Positions 47,435-55,813 of a DNA stretch of 64,000 nt are shown here, one piece after another (position 1 is the stretch's first letter; the number at the start of each line of letters is the position of its first letter). Both the position numbers and the translations under genes were made by a program. The notes under the pieces are model-generated. The model did no database searches, had not been told where the DNA came from, and saw nothing but the letters and a program-made list of their open reading frames with translations. The stretch spans positions 4,340,001 through 4,404,000 of the forward strand of contig NC_016631.1 of the NCBI RefSeq assembly GCF_000178955.2, in the 5' to 3' direction. The stretch comes from Granulicella mallensis MP5ACTX8 (GTDB lineage: Bacteria; Acidobacteriota; Terriglobia; Terriglobales; Acidobacteriaceae).

Positions 47435-50400
47435 CTAGAAGATGATCTTTCCAGCCAGCTGAATAACCCGGGCACCGGTAAGCTCGCCAGGAATCGTCTG
47501 CACGGTCGTGATGGTTCCCGCAGTGCCCGCGCTAACGGCAGTACCGCTTTGCGAAGCTGCATTCAAGGTCGAGTTAGGATTTGATCCGCTGGGATGGTTG
47601 AAGATGTTCGCGGCCTCGGCACGGAACTGGAACTTGGCGCGATTCCAGATAGGAAAGTTCTTGAAGATGGACAAGTTCGCATAGGAGAAGCCCGGCCCAT
47701 ACAGCGAGTTACGAGCTACGTTGCCAAAAGCATAGTTGTAGCTCGCCACAGCTCCCGTTCCCGTCAAGGTCTGGGGAGCCACGGGCAAAACGTAAGCGGA
47801 CACATCGAAGCAAGGCTTGTTGGTTGCGGCAAGATACTTATAGGCGGTCTTGAGACTGCAATTGGAGCTCGGAGCGTGAGCCCAACTCGGACGAGTTGTA
47901 CCCTGATCGAAGCCTGCGGTGTTGTAGCCCATAGACACGGTGTAGGGCATACCTGTCTGCAGGTTGATGATCGTATTCACCTGCCATCCTCCAACGCCTT
48001 CGCGAAGCAGAAGGTTCGAGCCACGAAGAGAAGGAAGCTCGTAGGTCAACACACCGACGAACCGATGCCTGATATCCCAGTTGGAGTTGCCGTAGTCTGC
48101 GGCAACGTTGAACGGCTGCGTAACGGTACCACCGCCGTTAGAATCAGAGGAGATATCGAGAGCGTGCGACCAGGTGTAGCTCGCTTGCCCTGAAAGACCG
48201 TGATAGGACCTCTGGCGAAGAATAAGGCTAAGGCCGTCATAGTGCGCCCAGGCAAAGTTCCTCAGATCTCGAATGGAACCAAACAGCTGGTTAGGACGCA
48301 CCAGGCAATTTGCCTGTCCGCAGGAACCCTGGGGCGAATTAAGATTGACCTTCGTTGGTTGAGAGAATGTGTTGCTGGAATTCAACTGGTTCGGGAGGTT
48401 GTCATACCAGCTCGTGTCCAGGTCCAACGAATGAGAACCGATATATTGTGCCTCGGCCGCGGCACCCTTCCATAGTTCCTGTCCAAGCGAAAGATTCCAC
48501 TGATAGCTTCGCTGCGTCTTGTTAGCCGGATCGTAGGTGACCGCGCTGCCATAGGTGCAGGTAGGGCTGCAAGTACCCGTCACAGGGTTCTTCGCCTGCC
48601 CTGGAGTGGGGTTAGTAAAAGAAAACGGATTGGCAGCCGTTCCTGACGCAGCGAAGTATTGAAAGTTAGCGCCGAAGGGATAGTTATTGCTTGTCAACAA
48701 GGTAAAGCTATTAAGTTGGTTGGCGTTATAGTAGGCGCCTACACCGCCACGCAGAACCGTCTTGGGCAGGGCGCGAAAGGCAAAACCGACTCGTGGTCCC
48801 CAATTGTCGTGCGTTGGGCTGCCGAGCTTCAATCCTGGAACCGGCACCCAAGTAGCGGCGGTAGTGGCATTCGAAGCCGGAAGTAATGCTGTCTGATCGG
48901 CATTCATAGTGCGCGAGAAGCCATTGAGACTGTAGGGCACCGTCGGCAGATCATAGCGCAGCCCATAATTCAGCGTTAATTGCGAGTTGGCTTGCCAATT
49001 ATCTAAGACGAAAAAACCGTCCCTATACTCTGCTACTGATCCCTTGGGGCTCGTAACCGGAGTCTGATCTTTTGCGGGAAGGCCGAGAACGAAATCAGCA
49101 CGGGCATCGCCGGTCACCGTACCATCGAAGGTGAAGAGGCCAAGCGCTTCATTCGCGGCAATACGTCCGGTTTCCAGCTTCCGGATCTCGAGCCCCGCAA
49201 TGATATTGTGCCTTCCATGCGAGTAGCTAATCTGATCATAGCCATCAAGATTACGGTCATCCTGGAACCAGTTTGTGCCGTTGTTGCCAATGTTCATTCC
49301 GGTGGCGGAGCTTACCGTAACATTAGGAATACCGGGCATATTTTGGGTGGTATCATAATTGAAACCCGGAATACCCAGATCGGTGCCGGCTGTCTTCAGC
49401 CCGTTCACATACCAGTAGTTCAACGAATCCGTCGTGAACTGATTTAATCCGACATGAAAATCGTTGACGAGATTGGGTGTGATGATATGTGTATAACCAA
49501 TAGCGTAGTTGCGACTATTAGCCGGTCCATAGCCTCCGGACACTGGCACCTCATTGCCGTTGGCATAGGTAAGATCCTGCCAATGAAAGCGGAAGAACAG
49601 TTTTACTTTCTCGCCAATATTTTCATCCACACGTTCGAGTGTTTGTGCAATGAAAAGGTTGTTGCTGTAATTGACGCTCGCAAGATTGTTATTTATACCA
49701 CCTATATTAGGAAGCGGCACATAGGCTTCATACTTCTTTGCTATGGCCGCAGCACCGGTAGCCAACTCGCTGGCGGGAATCATGTTGTTAGCGTAAGGCT
49801 TACCAGTCTGTGGATCCGTGAGGCATATGCCACCCGGGAGGCCTGTTGCTGGGTCTATGCAACTTACTCCCTTCAACGTCCCGAGAGCGGAAAAATCGCC
49901 TTTCTCCATATCACTTGTCAGCACAGTCGCCGTGCCCGTAGACTGCGCTTTTTGATTCAGCTTCTCATAGGCACCGAAGAAGAAGGTCTTATTTCTGCCG
50001 TTGTACAATTTTGGAACAAGAACAGGACCGCCCAATGTAAAGCCCCATTGGTTATAGTTCAGCGGAGCTTTGGGGGTCGCAGCCGACGTCGATGTCGCTT
50101 TAGTGTCGGTGAAGTTCCTTGCGTCCAGTACCGTGTTCTTTACATAGTCATAGACCACGCCGTGGAAGTCATTCGTCCCGGCCTTGCTCAACAGGTTCAC
50201 ATGCACGCCGAGATACGCGCCGTACTGCGCCGAGTAGTTACCGCTTTGCATCTGTACTTCTGAGATCATGTCCGTTCCAGGGCGAGCGGGCGTTACGTTG
50301 CCCAGGTTATTCATGACCGAGACACCGTCAAGCGTTATCTCATTCTGCGTCTCGCGCTGGCCTGCTCCAATGAAATCAACTCCTGGAGGGTTTCCGGAGT

Positions 50401-50905
50401 AGTTTGTCTTTGACCCGACGGTTACGTTAGACGCCAATGCAGCGACTTCCAGAGCATTGTGGCCCTGGACTGGAAGATCTTCGACCTGCTTGGTCTCAAA
50501 TGTTTCACCGAGGCTCGCGTCATCTGTTGCCAGGGGAGGCGTACTTGCCGTGACCGTTACCGTATCGCTGGCAGCACCCACCATCAGGTTAAAGTTGGTA
50601 CGAACCGCTAAATCAACCTGTACAAGAACGCCAACCGTATTCACCTTCATGAATCCAGGCTGCTCAACCGTGATGTCATAGACGCCAGGTTGAATGAAGG
50701 TAATTGCGTAATAACCTTCATTGTTGGTGACGGCTTCCGACCTGACCTTGGTGTTTTCTTCGACCGCAACCACCTTCGTTCCGGCTACGGCGCTTCCGCT
50801 GGGGTCCAGCACAGTTCCAACGAGGGAAGTATTATTTGCAACCTGGCTCCAAAGGAACAAGGGGCTCAACAGCAATACGAGACAGCAACAAAATGCCTTC
50901 TTCAT
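47435..50905 (-). CDS. TonB-dependent outer-membrane receptor, acidobacterial type (second copy)
   Basis: 1156 residues; aggag lies seven bases before the ATG. Signal peptide MKKAFCCCLVLLLSPLFLWS, then a carboxypeptidase regulatory-like domain (about 25-110, GTVLDPSGSAVAGTKVV), a plug (about 115-220, EDLPVQGHNALEVAAL, GQRETQNEITLDGVSV) and a barrel ending RVIQLAGKIIF. It shares the layout but little sequence with the receptor at 24084, so it has another ligand. Two TAGG-N8-CCTA elements and a palindrome lie in its upstream region, linking it to the sugar-acid genes on its other side. Confidence 0.9.
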   Translation of the reverse strand: MKKAFCCCLVLLLSPLFLWSQVANNTSLVGTVLDPSGSAVAGTKVVAVEENTKVRSEAVTNNEGYYAITFIQPGVYDITVEQPGFMKVNTVGVLVQVDLAVRTNFNLMVGAASDTVTVTASTPPLATDDASLGETFETKQVEDLPVQGHNALEVAALASNVTVGSKTNYSGNPPGVDFIGAGQRETQNEITLDGVSVMNNLGNVTPARPGTDMISEVQMQSGNYSAQYGAYLGVHVNLLSKAGTNDFHGVVYDYVKNTVLDARNFTDTKATSTSAATPKAPLNYNQWGFTLGGPVLVPKLYNGRNKTFFFGAYEKLNQKAQSTGTATVLTSDMEKGDFSALGTLKGVSCIDPATGLPGGICLTDPQTGKPYANNMIPASELATGAAAIAKKYEAYVPLPNIGGINNNLASVNYSNNLFIAQTLERVDENIGEKVKLFFRFHWQDLTYANGNEVPVSGGYGPANSRNYAIGYTHIITPNLVNDFHVGLNQFTTDSLNYWYVNGLKTAGTDLGIPGFNYDTTQNMPGIPNVTVSSATGMNIGNNGTNWFQDDRNLDGYDQISYSHGRHNIIAGLEIRKLETGRIAANEALGLFTFDGTVTGDARADFVLGLPAKDQTPVTSPKGSVAEYRDGFFVLDNWQANSQLTLNYGLRYDLPTVPYSLNGFSRTMNADQTALLPASNATTAATWVPVPGLKLGSPTHDNWGPRVGFAFRALPKTVLRGGVGAYYNANQLNSFTLLTSNNYPFGANFQYFAASGTAANPFSFTNPTPGQAKNPVTGTCSPTCTYGSAVTYDPANKTQRSYQWNLSLGQELWKGAAAEAQYIGSHSLDLDTSWYDNLPNQLNSSNTFSQPTKVNLNSPQGSCGQANCLVRPNQLFGSIRDLRNFAWAHYDGLSLILRQRSYHGLSGQASYTWSHALDISSDSNGGGTVTQPFNVAADYGNSNWDIRHRFVGVLTYELPSLRGSNLLLREGVGGWQVNTIINLQTGMPYTVSMGYNTAGFDQGTTRPSWAHAPSSNCSLKTAYKYLAATNKPCFDVSAYVLPVAPQTLTGTGAVASYNYAFGNVARNSLYGPGFSYANLSIFKNFPIWNRAKFQFRAEAANIFNHPSGSNPNSTLNAASQSGTAVSAGTAGTITTVQTIPGELTGARVIQLAGKIIF

Positions 50906-51035
50906 GGTGGGCTCCTAAGTTGATCCTGGCAAGCCAGGTTACTTCGCTGTGATATTCGTCTACCGCTTCATGTCCAACATGAACCGCCCTCGGTGCAACG
51001 CCAATCGTCATTTCTAGAGTGTTGCCATTGGATTA

Positions 51036-51051
51036 CAGTTCCATGTAACTG
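51036..51051. promoter_or_regulatory. Palindrome upstream of the second TonB receptor
   Basis: CAGTTCCATGTAACTG is a 16-base dyad with one mismatched pair, 131 bases before the receptor start. It may be a separate operator. Confidence 0.4.
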
Positions 51052-51077
51052 TCATGGGTCAGTTGCCAGTGCTGCGG

Positions 51078-51095
51078 CTAGGCTAATTGCCCTAC
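51078..51095. promoter_or_regulatory. TAGG-N8-CCTA element, site 3
   Basis: CTAGG at 51078-51082, ctaattgc, CCTAC at 51091-51095, in the 554-base gap (50906-51459) between the divergent TonB receptor and oxidase genes. The rest of the gap, apart from the palindrome and site 4, shows nothing I can name. Confidence 0.5.
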
Positions 51096-51272
51096 CTGGG
51101 CTTGAATTTGAGCAAACAGGCTATAAACACAAGACAAATCTTGATTAAGCGATCTCCATTTTCACGATGTGCAGTGGCTGTTCGACTGCTCAATTTCCTC
51201 GAAGACGCAAGCAAACTTGAGGCCCCATAGCCTGAACTGATGAATGGCATCAGGAAATATTATGAGGAGCCC

Positions 51273-51290
51273 TTAGGTCAAACGTCCTAC
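51273..51290. promoter_or_regulatory. TAGG-N8-CCTA element, site 4
   Basis: TTAGG at 51273-51277, tcaaacgt, CCTAC at 51286-51290. It lies 170 bases before the oxidase start and 368 bases before the receptor start. Read on the minus strand it is GTAGG-acgtttga-CCTAA. Confidence 0.5.
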
Positions 51291-51459
51291 GCATTGCGTA
51301 CTTACCCGTTGACAGCACTGCGCATGCAATCGCATAGTGTCAGTAATCAGGTAGCAGCCATGACTCCACAGAGCATTCGGTGATCCGTTGGGATGAGTTG
51401 TTTCGTCTTCGCAGGTCGTTCCGATTCTCATTCAGCATTTGCGATTTCGCCGGAGCACC

Positions 51460-53007
51460 ATGTCGAGTATTGTTGACCGCCAGGATTCACGATTCGCGGT
51501 AGCTCATCGTGGACACAACGCACGTTTCCCCTCAATAGCTGCTGAGGCTACCGGTCGCGTTGAATATTGTGAGAGCGTTGAAGACGCCGCAAACGCACTT
51601 CAGCAGGTGATCAATGCGGGCTTACGGCCAACTGTAAGGTCTTCGGGGCACTGCTATGAAGATTTCATCGCAAACAATCCGAATGGTGCGATCCTCGACG
51701 TCAGCTTGCTCAATCAAGTGACATCAGGCCGGAGCGGAGCGGCGCCTTATAGCATCCAACCGGGCGCTATGCTGGGCAATATCTATCAGGAGCTTTATAA
51801 ACGTTCCAATGTAGTTCTGCCGGGCGGGAGTTGTTTTACCGTCAGCGCGGGTGGTCATATTAGTGGGGGTGGCTACGGAATCCTGTCTCGCCTCTATGGC
51901 ATTACCGTGGATTGGATCTCGTCCGTCGATATCCTCACAGTCGATGCGGCTGGCAAAGTAGTTCCACTCCACGCCGACTCCCATCATCATCCAGAGCTGT
52001 TTCGCGCACTTCGCGGAGGACAGGGCTCTAACTTCGGGCTCATCACGGGCTTTACATTCAACCAACTCCCACCTGCCCCGTCTGAGATCATGCAGGCGGC
52101 AGTTTCGTTTGATTGGGAAACAATGACTCCGGAGAGGTTTGTGAAGATTCTCACGACCTATGGAAAGTATTGGGAAGAAAATGATCAGAACAAAGAGACC
52201 TGGGGGCTTTTCGGCTACATGGGTATCACCAGCCGTTCATCAGGTCGTTTCGGCATAAGTACGGTCTTCACCAATCCCGATGGGACTGTAAAGGATGTCT
52301 CCGTTCTTGCGGATTTCCTCGACCGTTTTGAAACCTGCAAACCGATTGCCGATGCTCCTCTCGGCTATGCAGCGCATCGGTTACTGGGCCAGGAGATGGA
52401 TCATCGCTTCAATATGCCTTCTGTCTGCTATGGGGAACATCCCATGGTCAGGAGTTCCTGGATCTCTGCGGCGAGCGAGGGAAGCGGAAACAGTATGAGC
52501 AGAGGCGTGCGTGCTAAATACAAATCTGCTTACATGAAGAAGGCTTTCACTGAGGAAGAGGCACTAGCACTCTATCGAATGCTCTCCGACGACAGATCGC
52601 GTGGCCTCGTAGTCGCGGTCGATTCGTACGGCGGGGCCACAAACAATCCAGCGCGCGCTCGTGACACTGCGATTCCACAGCGTACATCGGTCATGAAGCT
52701 GCAATATCAAACTTACTGGCAGGATGAGAAAGAGGATAGCTTTAGGCTCGCGGGCATCCGGGACACATTCACGGCGGCCTACTCAACGTCAGTTGCCGAT
52801 CCAAAGCATATCGGAACCCCCTTCCCTAATGATCACTACGATGGCTGCTACATCAACTATCCCGACGTCGATATGATCGAGCACCCCTATTGGCCACAGC
52901 TTTACTACGGCACCGGCGACCTCTATCCATTGCTGCAGCGGGTTAAGAAGGACTACGACCCCCATAATGTCTTTCACCACACGATGTCCGTCCGCGCCGA
53001 TGTCTAA
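51460..53007 (+). CDS. Berberine-bridge-type FAD oxidoreductase with bicovalent flavin motif (sugar oxidase-like)
   Basis: 515 residues from the ATG at 51460 (cggag seven bases upstream). The N-terminal FAD domain contains RSSGHCYEDF with His64 and PGGSCFTVSAGGHISGGGYG with Cys125; a His and a Cys some 60 residues apart attach FAD at two points in oligosaccharide oxidases and aclacinomycin oxidoreductase. The BBE motif closes the protein (YGTGDLYPLLQRVKKDYDP). These enzymes oxidise the reducing-end sugar to a lactone with oxygen. No signal peptide is seen, unlike its neighbours. A lactonase-like gene follows 62 bases later, which suggests lactone to acid. Confidence 0.85.
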   Translation: MSSIVDRQDSRFAVAHRGHNARFPSIAAEATGRVEYCESVEDAANALQQVINAGLRPTVRSSGHCYEDFIANNPNGAILDVSLLNQVTSGRSGAAPYSIQPGAMLGNIYQELYKRSNVVLPGGSCFTVSAGGHISGGGYGILSRLYGITVDWISSVDILTVDAAGKVVPLHADSHHHPELFRALRGGQGSNFGLITGFTFNQLPPAPSEIMQAAVSFDWETMTPERFVKILTTYGKYWEENDQNKETWGLFGYMGITSRSSGRFGISTVFTNPDGTVKDVSVLADFLDRFETCKPIADAPLGYAAHRLLGQEMDHRFNMPSVCYGEHPMVRSSWISAASEGSGNSMSRGVRAKYKSAYMKKAFTEEEALALYRMLSDDRSRGLVVAVDSYGGATNNPARARDTAIPQRTSVMKLQYQTYWQDEKEDSFRLAGIRDTFTAAYSTSVADPKHIGTPFPNDHYDGCYINYPDVDMIEHPYWPQLYYGTGDLYPLLQRVKKDYDPHNVFHHTMSVRADV

Positions 53008-53069
53008 GGTGGCGAAACGCAGTATCCTCGTCCGCTCAAGACGAGAGCAGAGTGAGAGAGGCATCTGTC

Positions 53070-53768
53070 ATGACACGAAGAACCTTTGTCCAATTTCTTG
53101 CGACCTTGTCTGCGGCACAAGGTCTTGGAGTTCTCCAAGGCTCGGCATCTTGTTCCGCGCGATCAACCAAGTTTAGATATGTTGCCGCCGAAGAGAACGC
53201 CATCTATGTTTTTCGCTCAAACACCCGGAACGACTGGAGTATCGTCCAGGTTGCATCATCTCCCTCTCCTGCCTCGATCCTGCTAGCACCTGATCAAAGA
53301 ACACTGTATGTTGCCAATGCAGTAGACAATTTTGAGCACCGTCCCTCGGGCTCAGTTCAAATCTTCTCCATTGACAGCAGGTCGGGAAAGCTCACTTGCT
53401 TGCAACGGCAGTCACTCGCACTTTTCACGACAAGACCCAGCCAACTTGCCATATCTCCAAACGGAAGGAACCTCGCCGTAGCTGCTGCCTGCGGAACCGT
53501 AAATCTTCTGCCTATCCACAAGGACGGTACAGTGGGCCACGTCACAGCCTGCGTGAAACGGCTATCGATCAACAACATCCCTTCGCGCGATCGACCCACT
53601 TATCGGCACGATCTACAATTTCTGGATAACGACACGATCCTCGCAGCCGAACCCGACTCACACCGCACTATCGCGCTCTCGGTCTCAAGGGATGGGTCGC
53701 TCTCATTTAACACCTATCAGCCGATCTCGCTCGTCAGGAATGAAGATGATTCCATGACTTTCGATTGA
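53070..53768 (+). CDS. Tat-exported lactonase-family beta-propeller, short
   Basis: 232 residues from the ATG at 53070, eight bases after gagagg. Tat signal MTRRTFVQFLATLSAAQGLG, then propeller repeats (ASILLAPDQRTLYVANAV, PSQLAISPNGRNLAVAAACG, HDLQFLDNDTILAAEPDSH) of the 6-phosphogluconolactonase-like family. Full-length members have seven blades in about 340-380 residues; this one stops after about four or five, and no continuation is visible downstream, so it may be decayed or only structural. If active it would hydrolyse the lactone made by the preceding oxidase. Confidence 0.65.
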   Translation: MTRRTFVQFLATLSAAQGLGVLQGSASCSARSTKFRYVAAEENAIYVFRSNTRNDWSIVQVASSPSPASILLAPDQRTLYVANAVDNFEHRPSGSVQIFSIDSRSGKLTCLQRQSLALFTTRPSQLAISPNGRNLAVAAACGTVNLLPIHKDGTVGHVTACVKRLSINNIPSRDRPTYRHDLQFLDNDTILAAEPDSHRTIALSVSRDGSLSFNTYQPISLVRNEDDSMTFD

Positions 53769-53973
53769 TCAAAGATTCCTGAACATTGCCACGTCAGCAG
53801 ATGACAACAGAAGTGGCGAAAATCAATTGACACAGGAAATCGATTGGAAGGAGAAGATCGAATACGTCGAGCTGATGGTGAATTTCGTTGGATGCTGCAT
53901 CTGAAATAACTGAGCGCAATGCGGATGGAACGATCATTCTGGTGATTTGATCCATTGACGGAGGTTCGCCCGG

Positions 53974-54318
53974 GTGTTGTCCGTCGCACCAGAGGCCAGC
54001 GTCGCCCAGCTCGTGCGGTGTATGAAGTCGGGGCCGAAGCCTCCAGTCGCACTTTTGACTTCTGACTTTGTAAACACGAGCTTATCGGCATTCCTGTGTT
54101 TTTCAGGGCGATTGTTCTACCCTAGTTATGGAGTTATCGAACGGCCATTCGGAATCGACGCGTTGAAGGATCAGATCGCGGCGGGAGCTTTCATGTGGGT
54201 ATTCGGATCTTTGGTGTTCCTCGTTCCAGCCATCTACCTGACCACCCGATTCTTGGCGAACGGTCGTCTCATAAGTGAGAAGACAGGACTAGAGAGGACA
54301 CGTGCGCTGGCTCAGTAA
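53974..54318 (+). pseudogene. C-terminal remnant of a caa3-type CtaG assembly protein
   Basis: The open frame of 114 codons carries, in its last 80, the end of a CtaG (caa3-type oxidase copper assembly) protein: NTSLSAFLCFSGRLFYPSYG, then LKDQIAAGAFMWVFGSLVFL, where intact proteins have DQQLAGLIMWVPGG. Intact CtaG has some 250-300 residues and seven membrane helices; only the last two remain. The front 35 codons do not look like CtaG. It overlaps the mlaE start by 17 bases, so it may still be transcribed. The 205 bases before it (53769-53973) hold nothing I recognise. Confidence 0.65.
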
Positions 54319-55072
54319 ATTATTTGAATTCGTCGGCAAGTTGGGCTTGTTTAGCCTGCGGGTTGTAGGCGATTCCCTCAGGCCTCCGTTCGAATTTGCC
54401 CAGTTTTTCCGTCAGGTCGCAGAGGCGGGAAACAAATCACTCATCCTCATCGTCGTGTCCGGTTTTGCCCTGGGAGCCGTCATGACTCTCCACACAAGAA
54501 GCACCCTGGTGATGTTTGGCGCCACGGCGATGATACCAGCCGTACAGGCAGTAGCCTTCTTCGTCGAAATTGGGCCGCTGGTCGCGGGACTGCTGCTTGC
54601 AGGTAGAGTCGGCTCAGGAATCGGAGCGGTCCTTGCAAACATGAGAGCGACTGAGCAGATCGACGCTATCGAATCGCTATCGATTGACTCGTTCAAATTC
54701 CTCGTGGTGCCTCGAGTCCTGGCCTGTGTGGTCGTTCTTCCCATCCTGACACTTTTCATGGATTTCGCAGGCCTGCTCGGGGGCTTCCTCTCAGAAGGAC
54801 TCACCTCGCACATAGGGCCGACACTCTACGTTAATCGCGCCTTTGACTATATCCAGTGGTCAAACTTCATTGCGCCGACCCTCAAAACTACCGTATTCGG
54901 TTTCATCATCGGCTCCGTCTCTTCCTACTTTGGCTATACGACGGACAAGGGAGCGAAGGGCGTCGGCGAAGCTGCTACCAACAGTGTTGTTCTGTCGTCC
55001 CTGTTGATCATCGTTGCGGACGTATTGCTCATCAAGTGCATCTTCTTCCTCTTCCCGGACACTGCCATATGA
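54302..55072 (+). CDS. mlaE: MlaE-type ABC permease for phospholipid transport
   Basis: 256 residues from a GTG at 54302 (agagg upstream). MlaE-family signature stretches are GAVMTLHTRSTLVMFGA, EIGPLVAGLLLAGRVGSGIGA, MRATEQIDAIESLSIDSFKF and VPRVLACVVVLPILTLF, with five to six membrane segments. With the ATPase and MCE protein encoded next it forms an inner-membrane lipid transporter that moves phospholipids between the membranes. Its stop overlaps the mlaF start as ATGA. Confidence 0.93.
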   Translation: MRWLSKLFEFVGKLGLFSLRVVGDSLRPPFEFAQFFRQVAEAGNKSLILIVVSGFALGAVMTLHTRSTLVMFGATAMIPAVQAVAFFVEIGPLVAGLLLAGRVGSGIGAVLANMRATEQIDAIESLSIDSFKFLVVPRVLACVVVLPILTLFMDFAGLLGGFLSEGLTSHIGPTLYVNRAFDYIQWSNFIAPTLKTTVFGFIIGSVSSYFGYTTDKGAKGVGEAATNSVVLSSLLIIVADVLLIKCIFFLFPDTAI

Positions 55073-55809
55073 GCGAGACCCAAAACATCGCGGTGGAGTT
55101 TAAGCGCGTGATGAAGTCGTTCGGTACAAAACGCGTACTGAATGACGTCTCTTTTCACATCGGCCAAGGTCAGGCCCTGTGTCTACTCGGTCGCAGCGGT
55201 ACCGGTAAGAGTGTCACTCTCAAACTGATTATGGCTCTTATGCAACCGGACTCGGGAGAGGTCTGGGTCGATCAGGAGAACGTAGTTGGGTTGGACGAGC
55301 AGGGGCTGTCTCACGTCCGCAGAAAGATGGGCTACCTGTTTCAGGATGCAGCACTCTTCGATTCCCTAACCCTTTATGAAAACCTTGCACTGCCTCTCCA
55401 CAGACTAACCAAGAAGCCCAAGCCCGAGATTCAGGACGTGGTCCACCGTACTCTCACCGATGTCGGCCTGGGAGCGGATGGTGCGAAATATCCATCGGCA
55501 CTCTCTGGGGGGATGAAGAAGAGAGCCGGCCTTGCCAGAGCCTTGGTCCTTGAACCAAAGATTCTGCTGGCAGATGAACCGAGCAGCGGGCTGGATCGTA
55601 TCACCGCCTCTGAGATCGATGAACTCCTCATGCGTTGCAAGACCGAACGCGGAACGGCTCTGATCATCGTGACGCATGATGTGCACGGTGCCCGCAGAAT
55701 AGCTGACCGGGTCGCCGTGCTCGATCAAGGAAACCTTGTCGCCTTTGGGTCGGTTGACGAAGTGAGCCAGAGCGAAAACGAAGTCGCTCGCAAACTTATT
55801 ACGGAGTGA
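55069..55809 (+). CDS. mlaF: MlaF-type ABC ATPase
   Basis: 246 residues starting in the ATGA overlap with mlaE. Walker A LGRSGTGKSVTLK, signature LSGGMKKRAGLARAL, Walker B ILLADEPSSGLD and switch VTHDVHGARRIAD are intact; SGGMKKR is typical of the Mla/Mce group. It powers MlaE. The MCE gene follows four bases later. Confidence 0.94.
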   Translation: MSETQNIAVEFKRVMKSFGTKRVLNDVSFHIGQGQALCLLGRSGTGKSVTLKLIMALMQPDSGEVWVDQENVVGLDEQGLSHVRRKMGYLFQDAALFDSLTLYENLALPLHRLTKKPKPEIQDVVHRTLTDVGLGADGAKYPSALSGGMKKRAGLARALVLEPKILLADEPSSGLDRITASEIDELLMRCKTERGTALIIVTHDVHGARRIADRVAVLDQGNLVAFGSVDEVSQSENEVARKLITE

Positions 55810-55813
55810 AGCA

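Noticed and set aside
51036-51051. Palindrome as a LacI or GntR operator for a named regulator
   Set aside because: The dyad is real, but no LacI or GntR gene is in the window and the sequence does not match a consensus that I can name, so it is listed only as a palindrome.
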